The notes beneath the pieces are model-generated. The model made no database searches. It was given only the letters and a program-made list of their open reading frames with translations, and was not told where the DNA came from. The translations under genes were made by a program, and so were the position numbers. Below are positions 12,201 through 24,485 of a stretch of 64,000 nt of DNA, one piece after another; position 1 is the first letter of the stretch; every line of letters begins with the position of its first letter. Where the stretch lies: contig JAVXUO010002686.1 of the NCBI GenBank assembly GCA_033065855.1, positions 62,001 to 126,000 of the forward strand, read 5' to 3'. The stretch is from Escallonia rubra (taxonomy: Eukaryota > Streptophyta > Magnoliopsida > Escalloniales > Escalloniaceae).

Positions 12201-13200
12201 ATACAAAATTTTCAAGCGGGGCAGAAAGAAAAGAAGCCAGAGATCTTGGTGCGAGGAGGAGGTGAGACAGAAGGCAGGAGTGCGTGGGACTTTCTTTGGG
12301 GCGGAGAGATTAAAGGAGATCAGTGTGTTTTCTGGAGTAGTAGTAGGAGTCTCTTTAAGCTGCCATTAGTGTGTAACTAAATGCTTCCTTTATGAACTTT
12401 AAAACCTCTTTGTGAGTCCTAAAGGAGTGAGAAGAAGATAAGAGAAGACAGAAGAGGCCATGATTACTCCGCAAATTTAGCAGAAAAGCAAATAAAAAAA
12501 ATACGATATTATTAAGATACTTTTATATTCCTTAAGTATTACCATTTTATAATTTTAATAAAGACTATAAAAGTACAATCCCGCGAAAAGCATAATTCTA
12601 ACCAAAAAAAAATTAATCATCAAGGACATTTTTTGGCATTTGTGCTTAATGTATTGAACTAATTTATCTCGTATTATTTACTTTTTTTTTACATGTTTCT
12701 CTCGGCTTTTCCTACCTATTTTTACAACTTCTCCTCGACGCATAATGGAAGTAACGACATGACATAACGCTTTAGTCGCAATTATTTGTTGGCTTTTTAT
12801 TATCATCCTAAATTCAATTATGTCCTGAATCTGTTGGATATTCATCTACAACTCCATACAAGATCGGAAAACTTTATCTTTATCCGAAGCCCAAAAACAT
12901 AAGGAAAATGGTGCAATGTTTGTATAATTTTTACACTAAATGATGCAATGTCCCATAATTTTTACGCTTAAGTAAGAAGGGGAACTAAAATGAAGATCGA
13001 TATTTTTTTGTATTACTACCGTGTAATTTATATTGATTCCTTTTTTTTTTTAACTCCTCGATAATTTTAAGTATCTCCAGAAGTTTATATTGCCTATCGT
13101 AAGAGGAAGGGGCAGAAGGGATAAGTATACGTAGCATGAGTGACATAAAAAGAGCCTGACCAGCTGCTTATGTCCACAATCTACACGCAAAAAATGACCA

Positions 13201-13410
13201 ATCATGGTCATTTTTTTTTTTTTATCGAAAAAAAAGCGATAAGGTTTGTCACACCTTTCGAGTCGGATAGGACCACGTGGGCGGCAAAGTTCTCCCTACC
13301 AAGTTTTAACGCAGCTGCATTCCCAGGGCTTGAAACCGAGACCTCTGGTTAAGTTATGACAGCCCTGTGCCAGCTGACCTATGCGCTTTGTGGTAACCGA
13401 TCATGGTCAT
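13201..13410 (-). mobile_element. tRNA-derived SINE with 11-bp target site duplication
   Basis: The direct repeat ATCATGGTCAT at 13201-13211 and 13400-13410 brackets a 188-bp insert. Read on the minus strand, the insert starts with a tRNA-like head, with an A-box-like TAGGTCAGCTGGCA followed ~40 bp later by a B-box-like GGTTTCAAGCC. It ends in an A-rich tail (the T run after 13211 on the plus strand). Together these are the hallmarks of a SINE inserted on the minus strand. The family is not one I can name. Confidence 0.8.
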
Positions 13411-15389
13411 GAAGCCTCCATTTTTGCCCCAACTCTGTTATTTCCCTTGTTTGTAAGTAAATGGTAAGTTTTTGTATTGAAATATCCTAGTATCCAGAAG
13501 TCATTAAAATTTAGATTTCATAATCTCAAGGGTAATATAGACATTATAAAAATATTACTTACGGGCGCTTTCTTTCTCTCAATCTCTTATCAATTTTTTA
13601 GAAGAAAGGTTTAGTTTTCTCTTTTTTTCGGCTCCTAGAAAAACTCAAACAAGAGAAAAGAGAACGAGTCACTTTTGTTTCATTTGCTCTCTGTCTCTCC
13701 TAAAAAAAACTCACAAACAAACCGGGTGCAAAGGAGGGAAGAAATATTTAGTTAGTCTGTTAATCAATAACAAGTTGTATGATAGTTGTCCTATAGAAAG
13801 CATTTTTATGACATGGCAATGTATTAAACTTTTTTTTTTTTTTTAGCTATAATAATGTGTAGATTACAAGATGTTGCTAAGGTAGGAGTAAACGAGGATC
13901 TGCAACTACACAGTGAATTTTGGTAGATGATTGTGGGGCAGAGGATCCAAATCCAACAAATTGGGCCAGTGGGAGAGTATGGGCTTCATTAGCTGTGGTT
14001 TTAGGGATGTTTGTAATGGGAATTGGGCGAGTACGGTGAAGACCAGCTTCAGGGAGGCCCGTCATATTCTATATTGGATTTTGGACATGTGAAGGAATTT
14101 AGAGGGTCCAGCCCACTTAACTTGTGTGGCGTCGAGAGAACCGGCCCATCTAATGAGGATGATGCAGTGAGACACGAAGTTTGACAGTCACCACATTCCT
14201 TGGTCCCTCCCACCTGGGGACTGACCCTTAACTACTGTTACAATCTGCATATCTTGATTTTGGTTTAGGTTTTCAAAATAAGTAGGAGACAACGGTTTTA
14301 CGTCTCTTTGAAATTACTTAAAGTTTTAATTTTTTATTTTAAAAAAAATTAAAATCAGCTTAATTTTTATATTTTACAAAAACAAATTGGTGTTTGATTA
14401 CGCAGTTTTTTATTTTGAGTGTTTGATTACCCTTTATTTTGAGTTTTTTCTTTGCTGGTGATTACGGTGGTGTTGGTGGGGCCACGGCCAACAATGGCCG
14501 GTAGTGGGGGGTGGCCTCAAAACAAAAATCAAAACTGGAAACGCAGATCCTCCTAACATAATAAAATTATTCATCGAATTCAATGTTTTATTGGAAAGAA
14601 CGGTAACTCCAGGTCTCTATACCGGCGCATGTGTTACAAGACCGTTATTTTCATTCACTAATTATGGTGAAGTGGATTGGTAACATATTTCGGCGGCGGT
14701 GGAAAAGAATCGGCAGAATTTGCATGATAAAATCCGTCTTCCATGTTATTGTGATTAGTCAAATTGGAACGGTGTTCCTCCACTGGATAATTTGTCCCCT
14801 TCTTCAAGATTGAAATCTTAGAGATTTTTCGCAAAATTATTATCGTTTAAAATTGCATATCCTATAAAATCTTCCATGCCTTATGCGTTAAGTTGGGGTC
14901 CTGGATCTTGCTCCATGTATTTCTAGACTTCATTTGCATGTCCGTCCTCCTAAGGCTTTCTGGGCTCATCTACTGGTGCTTCCGACTTCGCGACTGGAAT
15001 GAAGAATTAGGTGTCGAACTGTGAATCCTTACTTGACGTAATAGATGTTGTTGGTGAATATGCGTCATAAGCATGCGTAAGGTGGATACTTATGACATAT
15101 GTGGAAGTAGAAATTCTAGATGTTCTATTCCAATCAGAGTTGGGTAAAGCTTTAAGATTTTTGAAGAACATAGGTTGTCCATTAACAAATAAGGTGTCAT
15201 ATAATTGAGCATCATGGATATGCTCCTTACGTCGGGTTAAAGATTCCAGCACCTCAACAAGGGAAGATTTGCAGTGGATATAATCATGGTCGAGGCAAGG
15301 AATAAGGAAAATCAGTGAGGATACAGATTTTGGTACGAAAATAATCCAAGTTACTGACTCGCCATTCAGACCAATCAATTTCCAGGAGA

Positions 15390-15660
15390 CTTAAGGCCGC
15401 CCAACCAATTTTCTCAGGTACATATGATGGCAGTCATTAAGTATACGAGAAACTTGCATCCAGAGATCGGCAATATGAAATTGCACCGTTGCATGAATGA
15501 CATGGAACGTCCAAGATTCGAGTAGGTGTAAAGCACCGAAGATGTTCCAAGGCCCATAGTTCATCTGGTGTGATAAGCATCCTCGACAAAGGTGAATGAA
15601 AAGAGAAAAATCGAAGGAACTTCTTGAACAATCACGGGTCCTCGTAGATTCGAACATTCA
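15390..15660 (-). pseudogene. Possible DUF4283-type retroelement remnant
   Basis: The minus-strand frame contains GPWNIFGALHLLESW followed by FHIADLWMQVSRI and KLVGRP. This resembles the plant DUF4283 pattern (GPW-x-GxLLxLxxW ... LWVQVHxLP ... GxxLG) found in LINE-derived proteins. A further open frame at 15007-15378 follows after a stop. No zinc knuckle or endonuclease block was seen, so the call rests on one motif block. Confidence 0.35.
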
Positions 15661-16845
15661 TTTTTCCGTTTCTGTATTTTTCGTTTGCAGAATATTTGGG
15701 TACCTAGAAACTTACATAGCGACCACTTTTGCTTTTGTGTAATGTGGTGCTGATATTCTATGTAATTCAAATTTTCACTTTAAAATTCTCCTTTTTTTTT
15801 ATGAGCCACGCGATCATCATTTAATATTTTCTGTAAGGTCATAATATTTACTCTCCTTATTATACGAGAAAAACAATAAAATACTTGAGAAAAACAAGTG
15901 TCCTTGATCCGCTGCAAAGCCCAGCTAGATGCAGAAGGTATGGTACCATTTGGACCAGACATGAGCTTTTTATTTCCTTGTGTTCTTCATTGGTCAAGAA
16001 AACAATTATAACATCACAGCAATCGGATATATGTTCGGGTGTTCCCTGTACACGATTGGTTATTTCCCATTCTTAACAGTTAGTTTCATTTTGGAGTATA
16101 ATAGCAATAGTTAGTTTTATATAAATTAGTCATCTTGAAAAGTAGACTAAAAAGACAACTCTCGTTAATTTGTATTAATGTCTCCGGATTAACCAAAAAA
16201 AAAATACAGCAATCACATATAATTTTCTTTTTAAATGCCCCAAAAGAAAAATAAGACAAAATGTAAAATCCGTTTGACAGTACTGGGATCCCCTCGTCTT
16301 TTTGATTTAATTATCCTCTCATGTTTCCTCCATAAGACCCCTTTATATAAAGTGTCTCACCATGTCATATTAGAAGGTTGTATTAAGGAATGCAAATTTT
16401 ATCTTCTCCAACTGATGCCCCAATCTTAATTGATTCGATTCGATTAGATGATACTTCGCCCAGGAAATTTTTGATAACTTCGTTGTTGCCTGTGGGCGCT
16501 CCTGGGTTTCCTCCAATGCCACCCCCAACGCCTTCCACGTCCATCAATGCTACCCCAAAACCAATCACCCATCCGGTTTCGTCTACGGCTCCTTTTCATC
16601 CCCAAAATTGCCTAAACCAAATGGACCTGCTGAGCTCGTGTAACCAGGTCAAGGAACTCCGTTTAACTGGCATTATGATTTGCAAAGTGCGAGCTATGAT
16701 TTGGGTGGTAAAAGACAGCTAGGCAATTCTATCCCAAGTTTTGGCCAGCCCTGACCTGGTTTGCTGGGTTTGGGTTCCTTTACCAATGGTGCTCGAATTA
16801 TGCTTGGGTCACACATCTTTACCGAGGTAAAGGAGTGGTTACTGT

Positions 16846-19800
16846 TCACGATTTGATGGCAAAATCATGCTCATTGGCTCTCCGGTAAAGCAAAGCTGAT
16901 GCTTCCACCCTGAGGTAGATTTTTGATTGAGAAAACAGAGAACATGTTAAATTCAGATTAAAAAACCGATCACAGAAAACCATGTTTAGAATTGCAAACA
17001 CTAAGTTAGTATTGCTTACCAGCCAGGATGTACAACATATCTTCCTGTGGAAAGCGCCCAATTCACCTGTTTGAGAGAAGAAAACATGCCAAAATCAAAC
17101 AAGCGCCGTAATCTAGACCTGATCAAGGACAACACCGAGGACCTAGACACCAAGACTGAACTTGTTCAAAAACGAGGACATTTCCTGTTACCTCTAGTTT
17201 ATCATTCACTAAGAAATACAAACTACGAGCTATTCTAAAAGGTAGAATGGTTGAAGTTGAAAAGACTGTCAGGCTACTAAACAGATACAGCAAAAATTAC
17301 CTTATCAGTCCCAAGAGAATTAGCAACAACATGGGTGACCTGCTCATCTATCTGATTAGTGCACACGGCACCAAACTGTTCAGCTGTCTGCCACAATGGA
17401 TGTAAATGTGGTTGGATTTCTCCAACCGGAAACACCCTGCTGAAGACAATACGGCAACCGGAGAGAATATTCCGCTGAACTGATGCTAGAATGTTTCTAA
17501 CATCAGCTTCATCCAAGGACACGTGTGAGAAGAAGTTCTGATGTATCCTTTCAATGACCTATATGTCAGGCAACAAAACAGATTTAGGAGGGAAATGTCA
17601 ATTATACGAAATCGCAAAACAAGCTAAACTCAGCTCACCGCCAAACAAGATGCCAAAGTCCCATCTTCTGACCTCTCATCATGATCAATCTCAAGGAGAG
17701 AAGGGCCTGGAAGCCCGAACTGTCGTCTACTACAAGGGAAAAATATGTACCTGAAAAGAAGTTGAACATAAGAATAAAGCTTCGAAGGCAATGTCCAAAA
17801 GAATTTCAACTTGGAAAATGCTTACCTTTCTACGGCTATCAAGTTTAGTTTGTTATGCGGCCAGACTCTTACAGAATCATCTATAATTACAACTGCCGAC
17901 TCCATACCCAGAACCCCCTCCAAATCCTTACTTTTACCGTCAATAAGATCCCCATCATCACCCTTAGAAATAACTCGTCCAGCAAACAAAACTCCCTTGG
18001 GATCAAGAACTTTCGCCATCTCAGTAGCATACAGCTTGTTTCCCATTGTGTAAAGATGCATCTCAAAAAGCTTACTAGCCTATAATGAGAAACCAAAAGC
18101 ATTTAAAGCTTACCATAAAACTTAACTACCAATTAGCTCAAAATACAAACTCACGGTTTACCTTCTCCAAAAAATTCCATATCCCAGGTCGCAACTTGGT
18201 CCACATTCCCATGTGAGGAAAGCGAAAGAGATGCCTGTATGACTTATCACGGTCTTGTTCTTCTTTACTTCTCAAGAGCTCATCGTGCACTGGGTCTATT
18301 TCCACAAACTGCGTGTACAATTCTTGCAAATTATTAGTAAAAATGTTTCCTGGATTAGCAGTACCAAATATATCTCCACACACAGATCGCATACCTTAGC
18401 TGAATTTAGAAGAGTATGATCAAGATCCAAAACGAGGCAAAGCTTGCGTGCAGCAAACATTTTCTTCTGTTCTTCAATCCTCCTCACCCTCTCCCTTTGT
18501 ATAGCAGCTCTCTGCTGATCATCAAATCCCTCAAATAGATGCTCAACATCTCCCCAACTGTTCTGGGATTGGGAGGGACCAGCAACTTCTTCAGATGCTG
18601 AGCCAGTCCCGCTCTGTAGGTGGCTTGACTCTGAAAGTACTCCTTTTATATCCACCCAACTTGGATGTACTTGTGTTGGTTGTGATGAAGGTATTACTGG
18701 TTGGGATGAAGGAATCAGAGAAACTGCTGGTGGAGGAAGAGATGCTTGGGAAACAGACATCATACTAGCGATGTTTTTCAAATTCTTGGTGAACTGATGA
18801 GCAATATCTGGTGGTATAACTGAGTCGGAGGACACTGACTTTTTATCCAACTGCTCCTCTTGCTTTTGGGAAGTCAAGTTATCCTTCACCTGAGCAATAG
18901 ATGCATTTGTTTTGGATTGATCAGATTCCAAACTCCCACCTTTATGCAATGGGTTGCTATGGAGAGCACGGCGAGGGTCGCGAGGCTTCATGCGAATTTT
19001 CTCATCCTGCAAGTTATATGCAAATTGTAAGTCCCCAGAAAAGAATCTAAACTTGAATTTAAAATTCTTAGTGTTCAATAAAAGAAACACCAATAACATT
19101 CTTATTCAGTTTAATTACGTAATTAGGTATAATATGGTTTAATGTGCACATGAAGATCTAAAAACCAATATTATATCAGTGATTCCATATCCACGGCAAA
19201 ACCCACGCTTCAAAACATAGAATAAGCAACATACTCCAATACTTATTTGTTCCACTCTTTCGAAGTACTTGTTTATTAGGATCTACTACAGGACACTAAC
19301 CCCACATGGTGATATAAGATCTAGAACCTCACAAGCTACTCTCATCAGTTGCAAGCCGACAAATCACATACATAATTACAGAAAAAGCTCGGACCTTAAG
19401 AGAGGCTATAAGAATTGGACCTTGACGGGCTACTTCTAAAGCAGTTCTATGAATTCTAAACCTTGACAGCCGTGTGGGGCTAAAAAAACCAGATCCTGGA
19501 AACCCTGGCCAACCCTCCGATGATCAGACTCAATGAACTAGAATTTTCAACAAGGAAAAGAACGGCATTCTGATGGCAAATATATTTGTCAACAGACAGA
19601 ATAAAACAGAAAGATAACAGAGATTTACAGCAAAGGGAAAAGATAAGAATGCACTGCAAAGGCATAAAAAAAAAATCACTTTGAAGAGAACCTGTGCTAT
19701 TAAGTTTATAGTTTCATAATATCGTACTTTAGTCGTGGCTAGATGCTCACCGTCAGAGCTGTTTGAGGAGTCTGAAGTAGTCCCCCGGATCTCTGTCCGA

Positions 19801-22488
19801 GGACCAAGGAGATAGACGGAGCAACACTAGTCTTAGGTGGAGCAACACTCGTTGGTGGTACTGCTCCCAGAATAGAATTTGAGCTTGGAGGTTGGAGAGG
19901 ACTTGTCAAAGGTTCAACTGACTTCTGCTGTTCCATCTTTATTAAATTCATCCACATAGATGGATTAACAGCAATATCCTTCAGCAGAGAATGCAAGGAA
20001 GGTGTAGTGTTGGCACCAGTGACTGGGAAGCGCTCACTATCACTGGTTGCAACGTTGGTCCAACCGCTGTTAGTACCAGAAGAGATCATTATATCATCCA
20101 GTTTCATGGAATCACTTCCCGGGTTCACTACCATATGGTTTTGGTTTGTAACCTGATATCCAACTGTACCTCTATCCTCCAACCAACCACCACTTCCAGA
20201 CACAGCTCCCACATCCGCAAAAAACCCAGAATTTTTCACCTCACTTTTGTGCCTTTTACGGACAGGACCATCCAGAAAAGGTTCTTCACCAGGTTTCTGC
20301 TTCCTTGAACTTGTTATTCCCCCAAGAGGTTCCACTTTGAGCTCATTGTTCACTACATGCAAGGGGCGTTGATTAAGGTCCAAAGCAAGTACATCCGAAT
20401 TGGCACCTCGGAGCCTGGGGTCCCTACTTTTTGCTGGTCTTGACATTGAATTGGACCCAGAACTCGCAGAGCTAGCATTCCTCAAATTTATCAGTCCCTG
20501 CCCACAAGCAATGTCCATCTGGGGCACAGAAAACCCAATTGATTGTGCAAAAGTTGGCCCATTTACAGAATTGGCATTTCGAACAATTGAAACACTGGAA
20601 ACCTCTCCACCAGTATCAGTATCACCATCTCCATCACCACCTTCTTCTGAGGGGGTTGGGCTTGGAAGCCTATTAGTCATAAAAAATGAATTTCGACCAA
20701 ATTTTTGTTGATAGGTAGAAACGGCTTTAACTGCATCAGTTTCATAAGGATGCATCACAACTCTTCCTGTCTCAAGGTCTTCCCTTGGACCAGGGTACTC
20801 GGGTCTTACCACTCCCCCTCCAACTGTCAATGCTTTGTCTACTGGCAAACAAGACGGAATTTCACGCGTGGGTGATGGAAGAGTGTCTACATCATGATCC
20901 TTATGAAGGTCTAGCAACGGAAGCAACATTCCTCTACCCTTAGAACTAGCTACTCCCATTTTCAAAGATTCCAACAACACGCGGGGATCATTATGATTCA
21001 TAGACTCAACACTTGTGGAATCAAACACACACTTCTTTAGAGAACTTATATCTTGATTGCCAATCTGAACTGAAACATCGGAATCATCCCGATTCACCCT
21101 CTCTTTGACCTCAATCTCCTTTTCCTCCATATGATTGTCTTTTGTACTGGAAGAAAGAACCTTGGTCTCTTCAGAAAGGGTCATTACTTCTATCTGTGAC
21201 GATGAACACCACATTAAGTTTATCACAGCAAAATGAACTCAACCAAAGTTAATTCTAACATGACATGCTCAAAACCACACCTCTTTCATCTTCTCATGGG
21301 TGAACAGTGGAGGCTTCTGGCTAGTTACATGAGCAAGCAACCTGTACACCAATTCCAATAAACAATGTATAATTAACCCACTCATATGGAAGCACAAATA
21401 GAAGAGAAAACACGCATATCCGAAAGCATGATGCAGCAGGCACGATTAAAACCTCGCCAGTATGTCACGACTCTGATCCTTCTCATTTTGGTTCATAGAG
21501 CAGAACACCTGCGAAAAAGCTAAACTCTCAGCTGACACAACGAACAATATGCAACTAATGAACCAAAAATTTGTGGAATATCTTACAGAATGCATAATTT
21601 GAATGGCTGAAAATGACAATTGAACCAGATGATCCCGACTAGAAAAAGAAGTTTCCGAAACCATTTCCTGTAAACTGTCCAGCGAATTCTGTAATCTGGA
21701 ACAGACTTCTTCATAAGATCTACACAAACAAACAAACAAACATATCAACAACATAAATACACCCCAAATCCATCAACAACTCCAACGTTCAAAATCAACC
21801 GTTTTTCCAATCAATCAAATCCGTATTTCACTTACTTCTCCGCATTACTCCAAGTCACACTCCCAATCCCTTCGCGAATCGACTTCACCCGCTCCTCCAC
21901 CTCATTCCCCAATTTATCAGCATCCATGTCATCGTTTTTCGGATCCCCGGAGTAAAAATCAATCTCACCTTCCTCCAATTCCCCCTCTTCTTTCTCACCA
22001 GCCACCTCCACCTTAGCACGTTCAGCCTCCTCATCACCGCTCACATCGGTCACAACCTTACTGCTATCACTGTCCTTACTGTCAACAAGTTTATTGGACG
22101 AATCCTCCGCGCCATCGTCGTTGGCCGCCCCCGGCTGCGAGTCCTTAACCTCCATCACGAAAACCTCGTCCAACGGCTTGTTCTGCACCGCCTGCGCCCA
22201 CGCCAGGTTGTACAGGCCGGACGCGTAGTTATTGCCCCTCGACTGGTACTTGTTCTGGTAATTATACAGATCCCTCATCGTCCAAACCCTAGGTTTTGGA
22301 TTCGGATTCGGAATCGGAGCCGGAGTCGGATCCGGATTTGAGTTGGGCACCGTCTTAGCCCCGGGCTTTACAACAAAATCCTTCTCAGTGATCTCCTCAA
22401 CCGACGCCGTATCGGAAATCTCCCCCTCTTCCACATCCATCTTGGTGTTATTAAATACTACGAATAAATTCGGATCGTCTACAAGCAT
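16846..22488 (-). CDS. CPL3: RNA polymerase II C-terminal domain phosphatase-like 3 (CPL3-like), 12 exons
   Basis: Nuclear FCP1-family phosphatase that dephosphorylates the CTD of RNA polymerase II; in Arabidopsis CPL3 tempers ABA and defence responses. Exons: 22488-21836, 21719-21587, 21508-21453, 21341-21281, 21193-19751, 19006-18395, 18308-18162, 18079-17826, 17750-17639, 17558-17301, 17066-17020, 16909-16846; all GT-AG, 1279 aa, close to the family length. The N-terminus has EEGEISDTASVEEI, RVWTMRDLYNYQ and LYNLAWAQAVQNKPLDEVFV. A long Ser-rich middle lies in exon 5. The catalytic DxDxT motif (LVLDLDHTLLNSAK) is at about residues 972-986, followed by LFRFPHMGMWTKLRPG, LYTMGNKLYATEMAKVLDP and VVIIDDSVRVWPHN. 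A C-terminal BRCT domain contains TNQIDEQVTHVVA and VHPGWVEAS. The start MLVDD (22488) is chosen; an in-frame ATG at 22500 is an alternative. Confidence 0.95.
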
Positions 22489-23157
22489 AAGTTCTATCAA
22501 GAGAAATTAATGCACAAAGATTTTGTTCGTATAAAAACAGAAATTTCGAAAATTAGGGTTTCAAACTTTTCACTAATGTTCTTTTTTTTTGTTGCTGTCG
22601 CGCTAAGGATCTGAGAGATGATTATACGGCGAGATTTCCAAGTCTTTGTTCCGGAAGTTCGACCGTTGACTGGCTTGATTTGCGGCCGGTGATTGCAGAA
22701 TCGAAGATACGACGGCGTTAGGTGGGGATCTGCAGGAGGGGAGAGATTTATGATGACGATGATGGGGGAAGACTGAGGAGAGAGAAGTTATAAATGGGTG
22801 GATTTCAAAATCTAGGGAGTGCATGGGGAGGGTGGATCTGGGACGTACACGTAGCCAATCATGTGACTGAGGTTGATTTTTGGTAAACGACTGCTTGCCA
22901 AGGCAGAGGTTGTCATGGACTGTGATGTCATGGCTGGACTTTACCTTAAAATTAAATTATTTTCATGTTTTTCTTTTACAAAGTCTGTGTCTAGGAAGAT
23001 AGCGCAGCCGTGGTGAAGTGGGAGGAGCATGGAAGTCTTGAGTCTTGACCTTGGTATCTACTCTATGAACTTCTATTGTTGTTCTCGTTGCATATTTCAA
23101 TTTCTAAAAATGTCTTTCTACATTTGTAGGTAGTTGATGTGTGTGTTTTTTTTTAAA

Positions 23158-23583
23158 TGCAATTTCTCTCGGTTAAAACAGTTTAAATTTTGACACGTTC
23201 CGTTTTTAGAGTATGTGATTCAAAGTAAGGAAGATCCGTAAAAATGTAAATGGTAAGTGATAAATTTAAAAGTGGTTAAATGTTAAAAATGATTATGTCA
23301 GTCTTTGTGATTATAGGTTTTGATTATTGACACGCGTTGTTTTTAGGGTGAATGTTGTTAGATAATAAATTTAGAACATTAGTGTTAGTATAATCATATT
23401 ATGCAATTTAATAGAATAATATTATGGGGGTAATCGGCCTGTGAAACTTCATAGGCGTATTATCTAGTAAAAGGGCACCACATTCGAGATGATTTTGCAA
23501 AAAAATTAAGAATCTTCTACCTCTCTTTCTTCCAGGTCCCGCGTCCCAAATGTTGTCACCAATTGATACAACAAAACTTGACA
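23158..23583. repeat. Direct repeat copy 1 (LTR-like, ~426 bp)
   Basis: Begins TGCAATTTCTCTCGG and ends ACCAATTGATAC...TTGACA. It aligns along its whole length with 24052-24485 with frequent substitutions and small indels. TG...CA ends fit an LTR. It carries an imperfect hairpin, GGCCTGTGAAACTTCATAGG. Confidence 0.75.
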
Positions 23584-24051
23584 GTTGTCAGCTGCTGTCA
23601 CCACCGTCATTTGTTGCCATCACCATTGCAAACACCATAGTCCTCCTTCCGCCACTGCCTCCAAAACCTCACTACCCATCCATCGATTAAACCACACGAC
23701 GAACTGGGAAGGTGGCGATGAAATTCGATATGGGCAAGGGAAATGGTAGCGGAGGGCAGGTGGAGAGGACATGATCCGACAAGAAAACTTGAATCATTTA
23801 CGTGTTTAGCCTCAGTATATGCTTTCATTGAGCTTTAACAATAACAACTTATTGAACATAGCACCACTTCTACGGTGCTTTTATTGTTCTTCTCTTTGGC
23901 AAAAAAGGGTGGTAGGCTTTAATTTCAATTCTCTCTTCCCCCACAACTTCTTCTCTTACACAGGCGCGTCTTCGTCGCCACCGCTGGTTTCCGCCGGCTG
24001 AGAAGGGGGTGGGGGTGAGGTGGCGTGGTAAAGTTAGATTTTTTCCTTATA

Positions 24052-24485
24052 TGCAGTTCCTCACGATTAAAATAATTTATTGACACATGCCGTTTTAAGA
24101 GTATCTGATTCAAAACAAAGTAGATCCGTGAAAACATAAATGGTAAGTGATAAATTTAGAAGTGGATAAACATTACTCATTTTACTTGATAATGTCAAGT
24201 CTTTGTGATTATAGCGTTTTTATTATTGACGCATGTTGTTTTTAGGATGAACATTGCTACGTGATAAATTTAGAAGGCTGGTGTTAATATAATCGTATTA
24301 CAAGATTTAACATAATAATATTATGGGGTAATCAGGCCTGTGAAACTTCACAGGCGTATTATCTGTTAAAGAGCACCACATTTGAGATGATTTTGCACCA
24401 AAAAACAAAAAGAGTCTTCCGCTTCACTCTCCCGCAGATCCCCTTCCCCTAGAGTTGTCACCAATTGATACCATAAAACCTCACA
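24052..24485. repeat. Direct repeat copy 2 (LTR-like, ~434 bp)
   Basis: Begins TGCAGTTCCTCACG and ends ACCAATTGATAC...CTCACA, same orientation as copy 1. It contains a perfect hairpin, GCCTGTGAA-AC-TTCACAGGC. The 468 bp between the copies have no Gag or Pol coding. A purine-rich tract (near 24001-24020) precedes copy 2. I see neither a clear primer-binding site nor a target duplication, so a miniature LTR (TRIM-like) element and two copies of a MITE remain alternatives. Confidence 0.7.

Larger units (their letters stand above)
12201..16845. other. Spacer between the SCD2-like promoter and the 3' end of the CPL3-like gene
   Basis: The first few hundred bases should hold the SCD2 promoter and 5' UTR. 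The rest is AT-rich and contains a SINE (13201-13410) and a possible retroelement remnant (15390-15660). A plus-strand frame at 16390-16722 (Pro/Ser/Thr-rich, 110 aa) has no recognisable domain and I do not call it a gene. No other gene or RNA was seen. Confidence 0.55.

Noticed and set aside
16390-16722. 110-aa Pro/Ser-rich frame
   Set aside because: No recognised motif and no promoter or splice context; overlaps no conserved sequence I know.
20400-20711. 103-aa plus-strand frame and other frames across the CPL3 exon 5
   Set aside because: Shadow of the minus-strand CPL3 coding exon, which carries the family sequence.
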